NCBI GenBank assembly: GCA_963580455.1 | Contig: OY756964.1 | Location: 3,348,001-3,412,000 of the forward strand | Source: Euonymus europaeus | Taxonomy: Eukaryota > Streptophyta > Magnoliopsida > Celastrales > Celastraceae | Direction: 5' to 3' | DNA length: 64,000 nt | Shown here: positions 1 through 16,030 of the stretch, piece after piece | Numbering within the stretch: position 1 is the stretch's first letter | How the letters are laid out: each line of letters begins with the position of its first letter | Translations under genes and position numbers: made by a program | Notes under the pieces: generated by a model | What the model saw: only the letters and a program-made list of their open reading frames with translations | What the model was told of the DNA's origin: nothing | The model's database searches: none

Positions 1-4613
<4,613 letters not shown>

Positions 4614-5463
4614 TAGATCGAAATTGAAATGGAGGAGCAGAGGAATTGATACTCAAATCGATTAGATTAATCGGATCGTTGACAGGGTAGTTTTGAAGGA
4701 GAAGAAGGGATTGACGTTGGGGAGGATTAGTTGCAGTCGATGATTGAGACATTATTCTTATGAATAATAAACAAGTCAGATTGCGAGTTGTGACCAAGTC
4801 TCCTTGCTTGTCCTGTTTTGATTTTTCCTCCCCAGTTCACCTAACAGGAATAAATTCGCGCGGTTTTCTGTTTCAACCTTGGGGACTTTGTGGGAGTGGG
4901 GACGTTGGACAGGGAAGGGCGTGTGAAATACACGCACTGTACAGAAAAAACAATCAGAAAAGGCGGCATTGTAATCGAGGTACTGTTTATCTTAATGAAG
5001 CGAGTGTAATGTCCGCCACTATAAATGCGAGTAGGGATGTGTAAGTCTGTGTGACAGACGCGTTAAGTTATTCGAAACTCCTTACATCATTGAAACCGTC
5101 CAGCATTTCAAAGTTCAGACTCAAAATTACGTTCTAAACAGTTGATTACGGTTTTTTATATTAATTTAACCGATCAATTTTTTGTATTTTCAATTTTTTG
5201 ATATTTAATTTAATTGATCAAACGATTGATTATCATCGATTTTTTATATTAATTTAATCGATCAATCAGTTAATTATCGTGGATGAGCAATCCATTATCA
5301 ATAATTATGCCAATTATCGATTATTATGGTTAATTTTATTTTAAAAAATAACAGATCAAACCATCTATTAACAATTATATATAATTTTTAAAAAATAACC
5401 AATCGATTCATAGTTTCAGCCCTACTCAAAAAGGGGAAAAAAACATAGCTTCTTTTCCAACTC
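4614..5463. other. Upstream region of the LysM kinase; AT-rich intergenic DNA
   Basis: The first few hundred bases upstream of 4613 are the likely promoter and leader of the LysM kinase, but I see no confident TATA box. From about 5150 the DNA becomes AT-rich, and a block reading roughly TTTTTATATTAATTTAA followed by (C/T)CGATCAAT occurs twice (about 5153-5178 and 5241-5266) with related shorter pieces between. No gene is supported here. Confidence 0.5.
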
Positions 5464-6065
5464 TTTTTTTTTTTTTAATAAGTTGTTATTTTATTCAATA
5501 AACTAAATCCAAAGAAAGATCAACAAAAGAATAAGATTTTACATGTCACCCATACAAAGAGACTCAGAAATTACCGCCCTATCTAAACTATGAGCAACTC
5601 GATTCGCATCCAATTCAAAAGAAATGTTAACCAGATTTAATTCATTCATCCAACTCAGAATTTCAACAAGATAGGAATCCATTGGACCCATCAACTTACC
5701 CTGACGAGCTGCAACCCTGACTCCACTAGAATAAAGCACCACGCCACCATATCCCAACCTATTAATATCCTTAAACAGAGCCACATCAATATTACACTTC
5801 AACCTGCCTTCAACCAGCGGAGAACACCTATCCATTCTCCACACCACACCACCAGCACCACACACTGAGAGATCACCAAGGCTCCAAACCTGGGCTGCAG
5901 TCCATTGCTGGAATATTGAGTCTGCCGAGCCCAAAACTTGAGATGAAGACCAGTTTCGGTGATTCCATAACCGATCATTCTCGGCCCGCCAAATACTCCA
6001 AGCTATCATGGCACATTGAATAATTCGAGACTTAGAGCACTGATGAAAAATCAAAGATAGCCATT
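5464..6065 (-). pseudogene. LINE remnant, part 1: RNase H-like C-terminus and poly(A) tail
   Basis: An open minus-strand stretch (about 5539-6054) reads AWSIWRAENDRLWNHR, then LKCNIDVALFKD, GYGGVVLYSSG, SYLVEILSW and VNISFELDA, the pattern of the RNase H-like domain at the end of plant L1-type LINE polyproteins. Downstream on the same strand is an AATAAAAT-like signal and a run of 13 A (plus-strand T at 5464-5476), as expected for a retroposed poly(A) tail. The remnant is cut at 6065 by the copia element and resumes at 11103. Stops and frameshifts mark it as dead. The start of the displayed open stretch is not a true initiation codon. Confidence 0.75.
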
Positions 6066-6452
6066 TGCAAATTCTTATGAAGGTTTAGAAGTTTTGTAAG
6101 ATGAAAGGCAGAAGAAGGTGGAGAGAAGATGAAAGTCTTCAATAAATTGAAAAACTACACAAACAGAGAGGCTGGGGCAGATGATATATCTGCTCCAGCT
6201 GTGTTACAACGGTAACAAACACTACCGTTGCAACAGCACTAATATTTTGAAATTACAGCTTTAATACAATGATAGCCCAAGAACAAATCTAACAATGATA
6301 GCCCAAGAACATAATTAAATTAATACAATGAACAAAGCCCAATGGTAACCACAAAAGTTAAGGCCCAAGCAGGCCCAGCTGTGGCTTCCCTCAATCATGA
6401 AGCTTCCGCTGAAGCTTTCCTGAAACTTCCTTTTGCATCAGATACTTTGACA
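6066..6452 (-). repeat. 3' LTR of the copia element
   Basis: 387 bp, TG...CA on the plus strand, paired with 10716-11102. The pol reading frame ends a few codons inside it (stop at 6438). A short tandem duplication built on ACAATGATAGCCCAAGAAC lies in its middle, and a small stem (AACGGTA / TACCGTT) lies about 190 bases from its plus-strand left end. Confidence 0.97.
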
Positions 6453-9400
6453 TCCCCCCTCAAGATGAGATTGACTAAAAGTCATGTTCATCTTGCGTAG
6501 AAGCCGCTTAAGAGTGAGGATAGGGACTCCTTTGGTGAATACATCTGCTGGCTGATCGTGCGACCTGATGTAGCACAACTTGATGAGACCTTGCTGAACT
6601 TTATCTCTGGTGAAATGAAGATCCAATTCAAGGTGCTTAGTTCTTTCATGGAAGACAGGATTACTTGCAATTTGCAGCGCAGATTGGTTGTCGCAGTGTA
6701 AGATCATTGGATGATTGATGTTGATTTGGAGTTCTTGAAATAAATTTGATAACCATTGCAATTCTGCTGTTGCTGCAGCCATGGATCTGTACTCTGCTTC
6801 AGCTGAGGATCTAGAGACCGTGCCTTGTTTCTTAGATTTCCAAGCAATTAGACATTCTCCCAGTTTGACACAGAAGCCAGTTATGGACCTTCGAGTGTCC
6901 TTACATGAGGCCCAATCAGCATCACAGTAAGCCTCTATTTGCAAACTTTTATGAGCAGAATAGAACAAACCATATGCTATAGTGCTTCTTATGTATCTCA
7001 GAATTCTATAAGCTGCACTTAAATGAATGTCAGTAGGCCTTTGCATGAATTGAGCTAAATGATTTACAGGAAAAATAATATCAGGTCTAGTTAAAGTAAG
7101 GTACATGAGCTTACCAATTATTCTTCTGTATTGCATAGGCTGCTGTAATTCAACCCCAGAAGATGAATGCAATTGTATGGAAGTGTCAAGAGGAGTATGC
7201 ACAGCTTTGCACTCAATATGGTTAGTCTCAGTTAATAAATCCATTATATATTTTTTTTGATTGATGAACATTCCTAGTCTAGATCTATGAACTTCTATCC
7301 CTAGGAAATATTTTAAAGTTCCCAATTGTTTGATTTTAAAATATTTGCTAATGTGTTGTTTAACATCATTAATAAGTGTTTGATCATTGCCACCTATGGC
7401 CATGTCATCCACATAGAGTAGTAAGAGAACAATTCTTGTTCCTTCTCTATAGTGAAATAGAGAATAATCACATTTAGATTGTAAGAATCCATAATCAAGA
7501 AGAGTTTCTTTACATTTTTCATTCCATTGTCTTGAAGCTTGCTTCAAGCCATAGATTGATTTGTTCAATTTACAGACACATCCATCCTTTACAGGATAAC
7601 CTGGAGGAGCTGTCATATAGACTGTTTCATTTAGATTTCCATTCAAAAATGCATTATGTACGTCAATATGTTCTATAATCCAATTGTGCATGCTAGCAAG
7701 TGCCAAAAATAATCTGACAGTAGGCATTTTGACCACAAGGGCAAATGTCTCTGTGTAATCAAATCCCTCACACTGATTGTATCCTAAAGCTACTAATCTG
7801 GCTTTAAACCTCTCAATTGATCCATCTGGATTGTGTTTAATTTTAAATACCCATTTACATCCAATTGGCTTTCTATTCTTGGGAGTAGGAACAACTTTCC
7901 AAGTTTTATTATCTAATAATGCCTTCATCTCTTGATCCATAGCATGACACCATTTGTCATCCTTGCAAGCCACCTTATAACTATTTGGTTCAGTTTCAAT
8001 ATTTATTAAATTAATATAGCTGTTATGTTGTTGTGTATAATTATGTTCATTAATCATTTCTTTGAGATATTTGTTCTTTACTGCAACAGCATTACATTCA
8101 AAATCTTTTAAATAACTTGGAGGTTGTCTAGTTCTCTTTTCTTGGCAAATTCTACCCTCCTCTACTCCAGAATTTGTTTCTATTAATATAGGCTGAGAGT
8201 TTTCTTTCATCTCCAAATCAGATTTTTTATCTATTTGACCTCTAAAAGGAAATTCATTTTCCTTGAACTTCACATCTCTAGTTATAAACACGTTATGTGT
8301 TTCTAGGTCCATAACTTTATACCCTTTGATTCCTAGTTGGTATCCCAAAAAAACACCAGTCTTTGCTCTTGCATCAAACTTAGAAGTCCTAGGTCTGTTA
8401 TCTTTAGCAAAACAAAGACATCCAAATGTTCTCAGAATGCTGTAATCAAACTTATGTTTATACAAAATCTCAAATGGGGACCTCTTATGTAACACTTCTG
8501 TGGGTAACCTATTTATTAAGAAAACTGCTGTTTGGACACAATGACTCCAATATATTTCAGGTAAGTTAGCTGTGATCCTTAATGTTCTTGCCACATTCAA
8601 AATGTGTTGGTGTTTTCGTTCCACCACACCATTTTGTTGCGGTGTGTAATTGCATGATCTTTGATGTATTATTCCTTCTTTAGCATAAAAATCTATCATT
8701 TGAAATTCATATCCATTATCACTTCTTATAATTTTTACATTCTTGTTAAACTGTCTTTTAACATAATTCACAAATCCTTCTATGTATTTTCGAGTTTCCC
8801 CTTTATTTGTCATTAAATATATCCAAGTGTTTCTGCTATGGTCATCAACTATAGTGAGGAAGTATTTGTAACCTTCACATGAGACAACATTATTAGGACC
8901 CCAAATATCCATATGCATTAATTCAAAAGTATTACAAGTTCTGGTCTTACTTATAGCAAAAGGAGACCTTTTCATCTTAGATATCATACATTCATTACAA
9001 TCCTCTAATCCTTGATAAAATTCAGATCCTAATAAAGTTATTACATAATCTGAAGGATGACCTAGCCTATTATGCCAAGAAAAAGATCCATTCACTGCTT
9101 GAACCTTGAATCTGTCTATCTTTTCACCATTCTCCAACAAGTATAATCCACTATGTAAAACTCCCATTCCAATCTTCTTGAATGTGTTCAATTCCTGCAT
9201 TTCACATCTCTTGTGTGTAAAATTAACTGAGTAATTCCCATCTTGAGTTAATCTACCAACAGAAATCAAATTCACTGAAAATGTAGGAACACACAAAATA
9301 TTTTTCAATACTATGCCATTTTTAAGTTTGAGCATGCCAATATGTGATACTGTATGAGTATGACCAGTAGGCAATATAACATGTGAATTATCTACTTTAG

Positions 9401-9527
9401 TATATGAATCAAGCAAGGTAAGATCACACACTACATGGTCTGAGGCACCACTGTCCAGAATCCATTTGTGTGTGTTTTTCCTTGTTTGAAAAGAGAAATT
9501 ACCTGCAACAGCTGCTGCAGTTCCCAT
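6438..9527 (-). CDS. Copia pol (protease, integrase, reverse transcriptase, RNase H)
   Basis: 1,029 codons from the first ATG, although the frame is open back to 9566. In order: aspartic protease DSGASDH near residue 26; GAG-pre-integrase HNRLGHPSD; integrase core VDDHSR, RSDNGYEF and QQNGVVERK; reverse transcriptase from KPIGCKWVFK through the catalytic LLLYVDDM; RNase H with YCDADWASCKDTRRS, SSAEAEY and HCDNQSALQ. Integrase before RT defines Ty1/copia. All catalytic motifs I can see are intact and there is no internal stop. The product is probably made as a fusion with gag after a frame change within 9499-9566, or the frame change is a lesion in this copy. Confidence 0.93.
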   Translation of the reverse strand: MGTAAAVAGNFSFQTRKNTHKWILDSGASDHVVCDLTLLDSYTKVDNSHVILPTGHTHTVSHIGMLKLKNGIVLKNILCVPTFSVNLISVGRLTQDGNYSVNFTHKRCEMQELNTFKKIGMGVLHSGLYLLENGEKIDRFKVQAVNGSFSWHNRLGHPSDYVITLLGSEFYQGLEDCNECMISKMKRSPFAISKTRTCNTFELMHMDIWGPNNVVSCEGYKYFLTIVDDHSRNTWIYLMTNKGETRKYIEGFVNYVKRQFNKNVKIIRSDNGYEFQMIDFYAKEGIIHQRSCNYTPQQNGVVERKHQHILNVARTLRITANLPEIYWSHCVQTAVFLINRLPTEVLHKRSPFEILYKHKFDYSILRTFGCLCFAKDNRPRTSKFDARAKTGVFLGYQLGIKGYKVMDLETHNVFITRDVKFKENEFPFRGQIDKKSDLEMKENSQPILIETNSGVEEGRICQEKRTRQPPSYLKDFECNAVAVKNKYLKEMINEHNYTQQHNSYINLINIETEPNSYKVACKDDKWCHAMDQEMKALLDNKTWKVVPTPKNRKPIGCKWVFKIKHNPDGSIERFKARLVALGYNQCEGFDYTETFALVVKMPTVRLFLALASMHNWIIEHIDVHNAFLNGNLNETVYMTAPPGYPVKDGCVCKLNKSIYGLKQASRQWNEKCKETLLDYGFLQSKCDYSLFHYREGTRIVLLLLYVDDMAIGGNDQTLINDVKQHISKYFKIKQLGTLKYFLGIEVHRSRLGMFINQKKYIMDLLTETNHIECKAVHTPLDTSIQLHSSSGVELQQPMQYRRIIGKLMYLTLTRPDIIFPVNHLAQFMQRPTDIHLSAAYRILRYIRSTIAYGLFYSAHKSLQIEAYCDADWASCKDTRRSITGFCVKLGECLIAWKSKKQGTVSRSSAEAEYRSMAAATAELQWLSNLFQELQININHPMILHCDNQSALQIASNPVFHERTKHLELDLHFTRDKVQQGLIKLCYIRSHDQPADVFTKGVPILTLKRLLRKMNMTFSQSHLEGGCQSI
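6453..6461 (-). promoter_or_regulatory. Polypurine tract
   Basis: The minus strand reads GAGGGGGGA directly before the 3' LTR, the expected site for plus-strand DNA priming. It overlaps the end of the pol frame, where it encodes EGG. Confidence 0.9.
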
Positions 9528-10716
9528 ATATGAATTTGATGTTGTTTCTGGTGTATTCTTTTGCCTTCAGTAGAGAAATTAATTGAGAGTATTGGTCATT
9601 TGTCAGTTCCATCTTCCCTTGATTTTCTCCATGGTGGTTACTCTCCACCATATTTGAATTGTAGTTCTTGTTTTGATTCCAGTTTCCCTGATCTATCTTT
9701 TGCCTCTTGGTATGATCAGTGGGAAAACCATGAATTTTGAAACAACTTTCTATGTTGTGGTTATCCTTCTTACAATACCTGCAAAACAAATTTCCCTTAC
9801 CCTTTTGATTATTTTGTGGCCTTTGATTGTTTGCATTTCTGTCATGATATTGCCCTTTTCCTTGTGGTCTTGGCTGGTTGTTCATTGAACTTTGATTCCT
9901 CTGAATGTTCATAGCCATTGCATCTTTGCTTATTTCTGATGTATGTCCCATAGACAGCTTAGTTTCTTCCTCCATAATCATCCCAAGAGCTTTATTAACA
10001 TCTGGTAGAGGATCCATGTGTTGTATTTGAGTGCTGAAAGTTTTGTAATTGTCATCCAGACCCATCAGAAATTGCATCAGTCTTTCTTCCTCTTCTTGCT
10101 CCAGCACATCTTTGAGAAAATCACAATCACATTTGCCGCAGTTGCATTTAGGTCTTCGTTTGTGCCTGTTTTGCTCATCCCATAGTGTCTTGATATTTGT
10201 ATAATAATCCATCACACTCAGGCTGCCTTGCTTAGCACTAGATATGTCTCTGAGAATCTGATAAATCCTTGTTCCATTTTTCTTCGTGTACCTAGTTTTC
10301 AGGCTATTCCAGAGTTCAAAAACAGATTTTGATTCAGATAAGCTTACCATAATCTTCTCATCGACACATCCAGAGATCCACCTTTTGATTAGTGAGTTGT
10401 TGCTTTTCCAGAGAAGATAATCTGAGCTTGAAGAGACTGGCATCTTGATGGATCCATCAATGAATCCCATTTTGTTTCTTGATTCAAGAGCATCAATGAT
10501 ACTATTACTCCAGAAATTGTAATTTGTACCTGTAAATTTGATTGAAACCAAGCTTGTAATTGCAAAATCTGATGGAAGAATATTGTATGGATTGAGCAAC
10601 TGTGCACTATTGGACATAGAATTCCCAGCATCTTGATCAACTTGACTCATGTTTGAAGAAGAAGATTTCTTGAATTTCTTTCTTTTGTATACTATCAAAT
10701 CGGGCTCCGATACCAT
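9499..10716 (-). CDS. Copia gag (nucleocapsid polyprotein)
   Basis: 405 codons. The N-terminal half matches the plant UBN2/gag pattern (FTGTNYNFWSNSI, LWNSLKTRYTKKNGTRIYQI, MDYYTNIKTLWDEQN), and a CCHC zinc knuckle CRYCKKDNHNIESC lies near residue 310. The product packages element RNA into virus-like particles. The longest frame starts at 10716, but this would translate the primer-binding site. The methionine at about residue 23 (MSQVDQDAG) is the better start. The frame closes at 9499, beyond the zinc knuckle and within the first codons of the pol frame, which differs by one base. Confidence 0.9.
   Translation of the reverse strand: MVSEPDLIVYKRKKFKKSSSSNMSQVDQDAGNSMSNSAQLLNPYNILPSDFAITSLVSIKFTGTNYNFWSNSIIDALESRNKMGFIDGSIKMPVSSSSDYLLWKSNNSLIKRWISGCVDEKIMVSLSESKSVFELWNSLKTRYTKKNGTRIYQILRDISSAKQGSLSVMDYYTNIKTLWDEQNRHKRRPKCNCGKCDCDFLKDVLEQEEEERLMQFLMGLDDNYKTFSTQIQHMDPLPDVNKALGMIMEEETKLSMGHTSEISKDAMAMNIQRNQSSMNNQPRPQGKGQYHDRNANNQRPQNNQKGKGNLFCRYCKKDNHNIESCFKIHGFPTDHTKRQKIDQGNWNQNKNYNSNMVESNHHGENQGKMELTNDQYSQLISLLKAKEYTRNNIKFIYGNCSSCCR
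10703..10715 (-). promoter_or_regulatory. Primer-binding site, initiator-tRNA-Met type
   Basis: Immediately inside the 5' LTR the minus strand reads TGGTATCGGAGCC. The usual plant copia site, complementary to the 3' end of initiator tRNA-Met, is TGGTATCAGAGCC, so there is one mismatch. Confidence 0.9.
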
Positions 10717-11102
10717 GCAAATTCTTATGAAGGTTTAGAAGTTTTGTAAGATGAAAGGCAGAAGAAGGAGGAGAGAAGATGAAAGTCTTCAATAAATTGA
10801 AAAACTACACAAACAGAGAGGCTGGGGCAGATGATATATCTGCTCCAGCTGTGTTACAACGGTAACAAACACTACCGTTGCAACAGCACTAATATTTTGA
10901 AATTACAGCTTTAATACAATGATAGCCCAAGAACAAATCTAACAATGATAGCCCAAGAACATAATTAAATTAATACAATGAACAAAGCCCAATGATAACC
11001 ACAAAAGTTAAGGCCCAAGCAGGCCCAGCTGTGGCTTCCCTCAATCATGAAGCTTCCGCTGAAGCTTTCCTGAAACTTCCTTTTGCATCAGATACTTTGA
11101 CA
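10716..11102 (-). repeat. 5' LTR of the copia element
   Basis: 387 bp, differing from the other LTR at two positions that I can find. It would drive transcription towards lower coordinates. Its last base is also the first base of the longest gag frame. Confidence 0.97.
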
Positions 11103-11690
11103 CCATTATAGACATGAGTTCATCTGGGCCATGAATATTTCAAAGAAGACTGAACCCAACAGCTTCTATCAAAAGGGCAAGACACTAAACAATGAATGGC
11201 AGTCTCAGCTAAGACCCAACACACTAGGCATGCAAATTCACAATATCAACTCTCTTCTTATCAATAGTGGAAAGGCAATCCCTACACGCACGCCATAACC
11301 TTCGTGGGAATACAGACTTTCCAAAGAGCCCTTCCACCCTTCTCACACGGACAAATGCGGATCCACGACCCTTTTCTCCATTAATCTCTTATAACCAGAT
11401 CTCACTGTGTAAATCCGATCTTTCTCCCACTTCCAGAACCAACTATCATGTAAAAACCTTCTACTCAAGGGAATATTCAATATATTCTTTAAACAATCCT
11501 TGGCACAAAAAGATCCTCAACACGGTCTACTCCAATCATTAGACTAGCCACCCGTACTCCTTGAAGCTCTTCCACCATCTCACCGTCATGACTTTGCTAT
11601 CCCTCACCCGGTAACCAAGGGTATTTCCACACATCAATGCTGGTATCCTCAAGTAGCATTGTTTTGAGGATAGAATCATCGAGGCTAAAG
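11103..11690 (-). pseudogene. LINE remnant, part 2: zf-RVT region
   Basis: Continuation of the remnant split by the copia element. Across several frames the minus strand reads WRACRDCLSTIDKKRVDI, then a short cysteine-rich stretch with ETAIHCLVSCPFDRSCWV. This is the zf-RVT region that precedes RNase H in plant LINE polyproteins. Farther upstream, weaker stretches such as ILNIPLSS and DVWKYPWLPG fit the linker before it. In-frame stops and at least two frameshifts show it is dead. The right boundary is approximate; I could not find a target duplication for the LINE. Confidence 0.7.
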
Positions 11691-11986
11691 ATTTATTTTT
11701 TAAAAAAAGAAAGAAGAAAAGAACATATTGTTTGCAGTTGCAGAAAATTCAGTAATATCAAAAGGAAATCCAAAGAAGTATTAGCTATATAAACCGAACC
11801 CCTTATAATACAAGCAACTACACTTCCAAAGCATACAAAGGAAGAAGGGCGGAGAAAAATGAATGAACCCAGAACCCAAAATGGGAGAAACCAACGGAGA
11901 GGCAGATGATCCCTACTTTGCACCAGTAGGATCGATCCCAACCTCTTTATCGTTCAACAACAGTTGAGAAGGCATACTACAAGGCT

Positions 11987-14900
11987 TCAACTGCCGACAG
12001 TACCTCTCGGACTTGTGTTCGGAGCAATGGCAAAAGCGGGAAACCTTGAGACGAGCACAGCCTCGTTGCTTACTGCATTAGAAGCTGCCACATCCTCCAA
12101 GCGCCTCCAGGTTGATTTCCGCTTCTCCTGTCTCTCATTCTCCTTGGCTTCATCTTCTTGGTATCTAACCAAACACTCATCGAACAGTGCTTGATCAGCA
12201 TCCGAGAATATCTTCTTTACATTGAGGGTCAAACTCTGAACTGCTTGGTTCCAATGACTCCGCGTATTCCTTTCCAGGGCTGGAAATATTATGGGCAGTA
12301 TAACTTTTCGATTCAGTGTTATCAAATTTCTTATGTGATCATTGTTCCACAAAAACAATGCACGTTCTGCCACCTGTCCGAGAAACCAGTCAAAAGTTAA
12401 ATTAGGATCATTAAAGTAAAATAATATTCCAGACTGCTTCACTCAACAATAGAGGGACAAATATATTAAGATCAAAATATGAGACAGGTAGTGAGCCGGT
12501 TTCGTGAATGATGCATGTGTGACAAATTGAAAAGCTCACCTTGCCTAAAAATTAACCGTTGGCACAGTAAATGCAATATTTTGATTCCATTATCAGGCAT
12601 TTATAGTTTGAAGGTAAATAATTCCCATCAACTCAGGGAAGAGCATAATGTCCCCCTCATATGAGAAGCCCGTTCGAGGAATAAGCCTAAAACCTATAAC
12701 AAGCATTCAAACTTCGAGAAATTTATCCCCAACTTTAAATATCTGAAAGCCTAAACAATAAGTCTCAACTGTAAGAAGAGTTGACAAAACCTTTTGTTAA
12801 TAGAAACAAGGTCTCAGATTCAATTCCATCTTGAAGGCCAGCCCAATGGGATATTCTGACATTTAAGCAAGTGTATCTGGAAGTCTGTGCACCCGTCAGA
12901 GAAGATAAATCTTACCCAAAAGAAGGAAAAGAAAGGAGACCCATTCCATAAGCTCCCACAGTGGAGGCGGATTTAGGGGAACCGATATGCAAACAGGTTG
13001 ATTAAACAAATAAAAATGAGATTAAGCCCCAGTGTTTCACCATATTAATACCGACTTCACTTCAAGAAGAAAACAATAAACAAAGTTGAAAGGCATTGAA
13101 GACAAGAACTATTCATTGTAGATCAATGCATAACATATTCATGCTAATTTAAAAAAATTTACCATAAAAGATATCTTGGTTCAGCATAGAAAACCGCTAA
13201 AAGGTTAGCTGTTTTTGACATCAACAACCAACATGTCTTCCAAGACTCATTGCATCTTGCTAGCCAAAGTAAATTAAAAATTGTAGCCAAAAGGGGCATC
13301 TAGTTCCTTTCTTGACTTTCAAAGAACAGAGGACACTGTTGGATCTACTATTGAGTACTTCGATTTATGATTTCAAGTGGCATTATCTGAACAGAATGGC
13401 TAACTACTACAATACCTATTAGAGCATGCATGTTAATTCCAAGTATATGACTCCTCTCTTTTTTTAATGTCAAAATTTTATTCGGTTGAGATCCACTCTG
13501 TCACAAGATGCCAATTTATATGACACCAGACCAGGTAGATTCAAAAAGTAAAAGAAAACATACAGTCCACATCAAATAGAAAACTCATGAGTCTCCTGCA
13601 CAAAATTCGTTGCTAGTAACAAAATAGTTTTAAGACATTGTCAGTGAGGCTCCATTTTTCTTTTCCTTGGCTGAACATGTAGTTGCCCCCTCATGAAAAT
13701 TACTGGACATCCAAAAGTTTTTATATAAAATAAATACATTAAATAAGATCTACCAAAAAACAAAGCCTAAAGTGACAAGATTAATTACAATAGACACAGA
13801 CTGTCAGTCATAAGGTTACAAAAACGAAGGCAATGATTGAACCTGACACTCATTTCCACAAAAACTGTAGTTCCATCTAAAGGAGACAACAAATTGAGAA
13901 AATGTATGGTTAAAGAAAGTTATAATTGCATTGAATTAGGGGAGAAAGGAAACATGGATCGACTGGAAAAATATGGCCAATGGTGATAATGCATACTTGC
14001 CCTTGCTCGATAAAATGATAAGAAAAACAGAGTTAGTAAATATGACACTGACAATCCTAAATTCAGTACCTGAAAGTGTGAGCTGTTGAGGCAACGGGCA
14101 ATTTGATGGAACAGAGGGACCATGCAGCGTTGAAACTCTGCAGCTTGCGTAGCTTCCAGAACCTCCTCCAATTCACCAAGGAACATCACCTCCTTGGAAC
14201 TATTAATAATGGGCCAGTACTTCAGAAGGCCTCGTATTACAGTATCAGCCAACTTGAAATCTTTCTCCACAAATTGAGTGATACAATAAGAAAGCTGCTG
14301 ATGGTACATGGATACACACTTGGGCTTGTGAAGAGGAATTAAAACACGGACAAGGAACAGCTTGTGCTCTTCTTTCAATGGCAAAGCAAACCCATTGATT
14401 ATGCTGCCCAATATCTCAAGCAATTCAGCAATTCCATTGTGTCTCTCCGTCTCGAAAATGAAACGGTAGAAGATGTTATTGATGGCTTTCCTTATATATG
14501 GTCGATGTACCATGAACTTTCCATAGATTCGATGGAGAATAGTCTTCAAATACTCCCTTTCTCTTTGGTCCTCAGAATCAAATAAGTCAAGCAATCTCAA
14601 TACAAATGAATGGTCAATGTATCTTTTAGCAAGCTTGGCATCAGTCTCTGGTGAAGCCACGAACCTAAGCAGCAGTTCATACACAACCTGTAAATGGGGC
14701 CAAGCTGGCTCCATAGTTGGTTCATCTTCTTCAGGGTCATAAATATCCAAAATTTTGTTATCTTGATTCGGAGCTGGAAAAGTTCGAAATATATTGGCTG
14801 ACACCATCCTTGTCAGTTCCTGCATTGCCACCTCACTGAATTTTGATGTCACGGATGAAACATAATCAACCAGCTCAAGCAAAGTTTGCCGCTTAATGTC

Positions 14901-15317
14901 TTTCTCTTTAAGATTCTTGGACGGATCACTAAAATCAAACACAACAGAACACATATTCAACTTTCTGATGAAAAGATTCTGCTTTTCTGAGCTTGGAACA
15001 TCCCGAAAGCTCGGCAATGCCTCGTAGACGCCTGAAGGCATCATGGGACTGGCTTGGGTGGCCATAGAAGTAGATATCTTCCCTTGCTTCAATTTGTTAG
15101 CACCCAATGAATTTGATGAAAGACTCCCATTGTTCAAACGAGCACCGGAACCCAAATTCTCAGACTTCGAAGAATTAGTCGATTTCGAGCTGTTTATAGA
15201 AGTGGGTCCTTGAGATGATTTCAAATACGGACCATTGACCCCGGCATCATTGTTGAAGTCGTTGTTAGATGATTTTGAGGGTTTCCGAGGTAGCTTACCC
15301 AATATCTGCTTGATCAT
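11987..15317 (-). CDS. PP2A regulatory subunit B' (B56 family)
   Basis: Two coding exons, 14070-15317 and 11987-12373, joined [14 protein letters not shown] in phase 0, giving about 544 residues, the normal length. The protein starts [17 protein letters not shown], typical of plant B' isoforms, followed by a serine/asparagine-rich variable region and the B56 HEAT-like core ([52 protein letters not shown]). It targets the PP2A catalytic/scaffold dimer to substrates. I chose ATG 15317 because the upstream in-frame codon at 15326 is TTG. The 1.7-kb intron and a probable 5' UTR intron (donor near 15595) are usual for this family. Exact isoform unresolved. Confidence 0.93.
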
Positions 15318-16030
15318 GTCTACCAAAAAAAAAACTTGAAACCTAACCGTAAACCCAAATCTATCTCAACAAATTTTCACCTTGAAACAGCAAAAAAAAG
15401 CCAGGCATTCCCCCCTAAATCATCACTTTCGAGCCCAATCGACATAAAACAAACCCTAAAGGATAGGTAATCGATACATGCAATGTCCCATCAACAGAAC
15501 TAACAACCTCTGCAATTTCATAATACATCAGATTCTTAACTGGAATAAAGGTTGATTCAGCCACAAACGACAATCGAAGGGAAAAATAACTTACATGGGG
15601 ATACGATCGAAGAGATCTGAGAAAGTGAGACAAAAACAACCCGAGAATCCAAAGCTCGTATGATCTAGGATTGATAAACCCTAATGAGCCCCCTTTTTCT
15701 CCCAATTGATTAGAGATAGAGAAGGAACTAACCCAAAAAAATAGTGAAAAGGAAATAAAAAGAAACTAAATAAAGGTGGAGCAGAAAAAAACTGGAGAAA
15801 AATGTATTAACCTATTAATCATACATAATAAATAGAAAAAGTCCCTCCTCGAAGTCTCGAGCAGCGTCAGCCATGGATATTGAAACCAGGGTAGGTGGTG
15901 CACTGAAATTACCCTTATGTCCCTGCTTCATTTTTGGAGTTAACCAGCGATTATGATGCAAATGGTGGGATGGTGGGTCCCATACTCCCATTAATCTCAT
16001 GTCTGTGGATTTGGTTGGCCCGGTAAATGT

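Larger units (their letters stand above)
6066..11102 (-). mobile_element. Complete Ty1/copia LTR retrotransposon
   Basis: A 5,037-bp element in minus orientation, bounded by two 387-bp LTRs (6066-6452 and 10716-11102) that start TG and end CA. It is flanked by the 5-bp target duplication CCATT (6061-6065 and 11103-11107). Reading both LTRs base by base I find only two differences (near 6118/10768 and 6344/10994), so the insertion is recent. It contains a primer-binding site, polypurine tract, gag and the copia-order pol (protease, integrase, reverse transcriptase, RNase H). It sits inside an older LINE remnant of the same orientation. The gag and pol frames differ by one nucleotide, so whether this copy is autonomous is open. 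Confidence 0.97.

Noticed and set aside
12374..14069. Possible extra gene in the 1.7-kb gap between PP2A exons
   Set aside because: The flanking exons join in frame to give a normal-length B56 protein, and the gap has no coding signal; it is an intron.
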